From: Polynucleobacter aenigmaticus
GTDB taxonomy: Bacteria; Pseudomonadota; Gammaproteobacteria; Burkholderiales; Burkholderiaceae
Assembly (NCBI RefSeq): GCF_002206635.1
Contig: NZ_NGUO01000001.1
Coordinates: forward strand, 62,001-126,000
DNA: 64,000 bases
Direction: 5' to 3'
Part shown: positions 62,856 to 64,000 of the stretch, in pieces
Position numbering within the stretch: the stretch's first letter is position 1
How the letters are laid out: the number at the start of each line of letters is the position of its first letter
The notes under the pieces: generated by a model
The model's input: only the letters and a program-made list of their open reading frames with translations
The model's database searches: none
Told to the model about the DNA's origin: nothing
Position numbers and translations under genes: made by a program

Positions 62856-64000
62856 TTACATCATGCCGCCCATTCCACCCATGCCGCCCATGCCGCCCAT
62901 ATCAGGCATGCCACCAGCGGAATCATCCTTAGGGGCTTCGCAGATAGCGCAATCGGTAGTCAACAACAAGGCTGCTACAGACGCTGCATTAACCAATGCA
63001 GTTTTCGTAACCTTAGTTGGGTCGATCACACCTTGAGCTACGAGGTCGCCGTACTCACCAGTTGCTGCGTTGTAACCGTTATTGCCCTTACTAGCCAATA
63101 CCGCATTAACAACTACGCTGGCTTCGTCGCCCGCGTTAGAAACGATGATGCGCAGTGGCTCTTCCATAGCACGTAAGACAATGCTGATACCAGCGTCTTG
63201 ATCAGCGTTGTCGCCTTTCAAGCCCTTGATACCCTGCATAGCACGTAACAAAGCTACGCCGCCGCCAGGAACAATACCCTCTTCAACCGCAGCGCGAGTA
63301 GCATGCAATGCGTCATCAACGCGGGCTTTCTTTTCTTTCATTTCAACTTCAGTAGCAGCACCAACACGAATCACTGCAACACCGCCTGCCAACTTGGCAA
63401 CACGCTCTTGCAATTTTTCTTTGTCGTAATCGCTAGTCGCTTCTTCGATCTGAACGCGAACGTTCTTCACGCGAGCTTCGATTGCTTTAGCATCGCCAGC
63501 ACCGTCAATAATGATGGTGTTTTCTTTGCCGATTTCAATACGCTTTGCTTGACCTAAATGCTCGAGAGTTGTTTTCTCAAGTGTGAGGCCGATTTCTTCA
63601 GCAATCACGGTACCGCCAGTCAAAATCGCGATGTCTTCCAACATAGCTTTACGACGATCGCCAAAACCTGGAGCCTTAACAGCACAAGTCTTGATGATGC
63701 CGCGAATGTTGTTCACAACTAAAGTTGCCAAGGCTTCGCCTTCAACATCTTCCGCAATAATCAACAATGGACGACCAGACTTCGCTACTTGCTCAAGTAC
63801 TGGGAGCAAGTCACGTATGTTGCTTACCTTCTTGTCAAACAGGAGAACGTATGGGCTTTCCAGTATGGCAACTTGTTTTTCTGGTTGGTTGATGAAGTAT
63901 GGGGAAAGGTAACCGCGGTCAAACTGCATACCCTCAACAACTTCCAACTCATCTTCTAAAGACTTGCCATCTTCAACAGTGATAACACCTTCTTTACCTA
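62856..64000 (-). CDS. groEL: Chaperonin GroEL, N-terminal part beyond the window
   Basis: Hsp60 chaperonin. The frame is open to the window edge; 381 codons, the C-terminal two-thirds, are visible, starting [30 protein letters not shown]. Diagnostic features are [20 protein letters not shown] in the apical domain, [19 protein letters not shown], a well-conserved ATP-binding [18 protein letters not shown], and the GGM-repeat tail. groES and the promoter are outside. HrcA, encoded 38 kb away, is the likely repressor. Confidence 0.98.
   Translation of the reverse strand, partial: GKEGVITVEDGKSLEDELEVVEGMQFDRGYLSPYFINQPEKQVAILESPYVLLFDKKVSNIRDLLPVLEQVAKSGRPLLIIAEDVEGEALATLVVNNIRGIIKTCAVKAPGFGDRRKAMLEDIAILTGGTVIAEEIGLTLEKTTLEHLGQAKRIEIGKENTIIIDGAGDAKAIEARVKNVRVQIEEATSDYDKEKLQERVAKLAGGVAVIRVGAATEVEMKEKKARVDDALHATRAAVEEGIVPGGGVALLRAMQGIKGLKGDNADQDAGISIVLRAMEEPLRIIVSNAGDEASVVVNAVLASKGNNGYNAATGEYGDLVAQGVIDPTKVTKTALVNAASVAALLLTTDCAICEAPKDDSAGGMPDMGGMGGMGGMGGMM

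Noticed and set aside
62860..62905. Short tandem GCC/CAT repeat near 62.87 kb
   Set aside because: It encodes the GGM tail normal for GroEL.

Overview
The window looks like a free-living betaproteobacterium of the Burkholderiales, most likely Polynucleobacter. This is inferred from family-level resemblance, moderate GC, a DUF3579 gene beside argF, NAD(P) transhydrogenase split into three genes (pntAA, pntAB, pntB), and the yhdP-nitrilase-tldD and queA-tgt-yajC-secD-secF gene orders. No database search was possible. Almost all of the sequence is coding; no gap reaches 300 bases. I saw no tRNA or rRNA gene, insertion sequence, prophage, CRISPR array or recognisable defence locus.

Layout. 1-6.6 kb: 3' part of coaBC, dut, clpS-clpA, a cold-shock gene, a DUF192 exported protein, an exported alpha/beta hydrolase and ppnP. 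6.6-13 kb: argG and argF, DUF3579, rpsT, murJ, a SirB1-like gene and a DedA gene. 13-20.4 kb: miaA, purM, a PerM-like permease, hda, a HAD phosphatase, pcnB, folK and panB. 20.4-26.6 kb: a minus-strand stress cluster hrcA-hemH-grpE-dnaK-dnaJ, with textbook sigma-32 promoters before both grpE and dnaK. 26.6-32.1 kb: nadK and recN, convergent with a glnE broken by a one-base shift in a homopolymer. 32.1-39.9 kb: yhdP, a nitrilase-family gene, tldD and a DAHP synthase gene. 39.9-46.9 kb: a cobalamin adenosyltransferase, glcDEF, a YggS-family gene, proC and ubiA. 46.9-55.9 kb: recG, queA-tgt, yajC-secD-secF and waaA. 55.9-64 kb: purB, a GST, mnmA, pntAA-pntAB-pntB, an exported cupin and the 3' part of groEL.

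How the genes work together. Main themes are protein quality control (ClpAS, DnaK-DnaJ-GrpE, GroEL, HrcA), Sec export (YajC-SecD-SecF), envelope building (MurJ, WaaA, YhdP), arginine, purine, folate, pantothenate/CoA and heme synthesis, tRNA modification (MiaA, QueA, Tgt, MnmA), glycolate oxidation, and NADPH supply (NadK, PntAB).

I found no convincing new multi-gene system. The observations most worth following are the glnE frameshift, which falls between catalytic residues of the adenylyltransferase domain; several genes whose -10 box sits about 7 bases before the start codon, suggesting leaderless mRNAs; strong dyads upstream of pntAA; and a perfect hairpin between dnaK and dnaJ.
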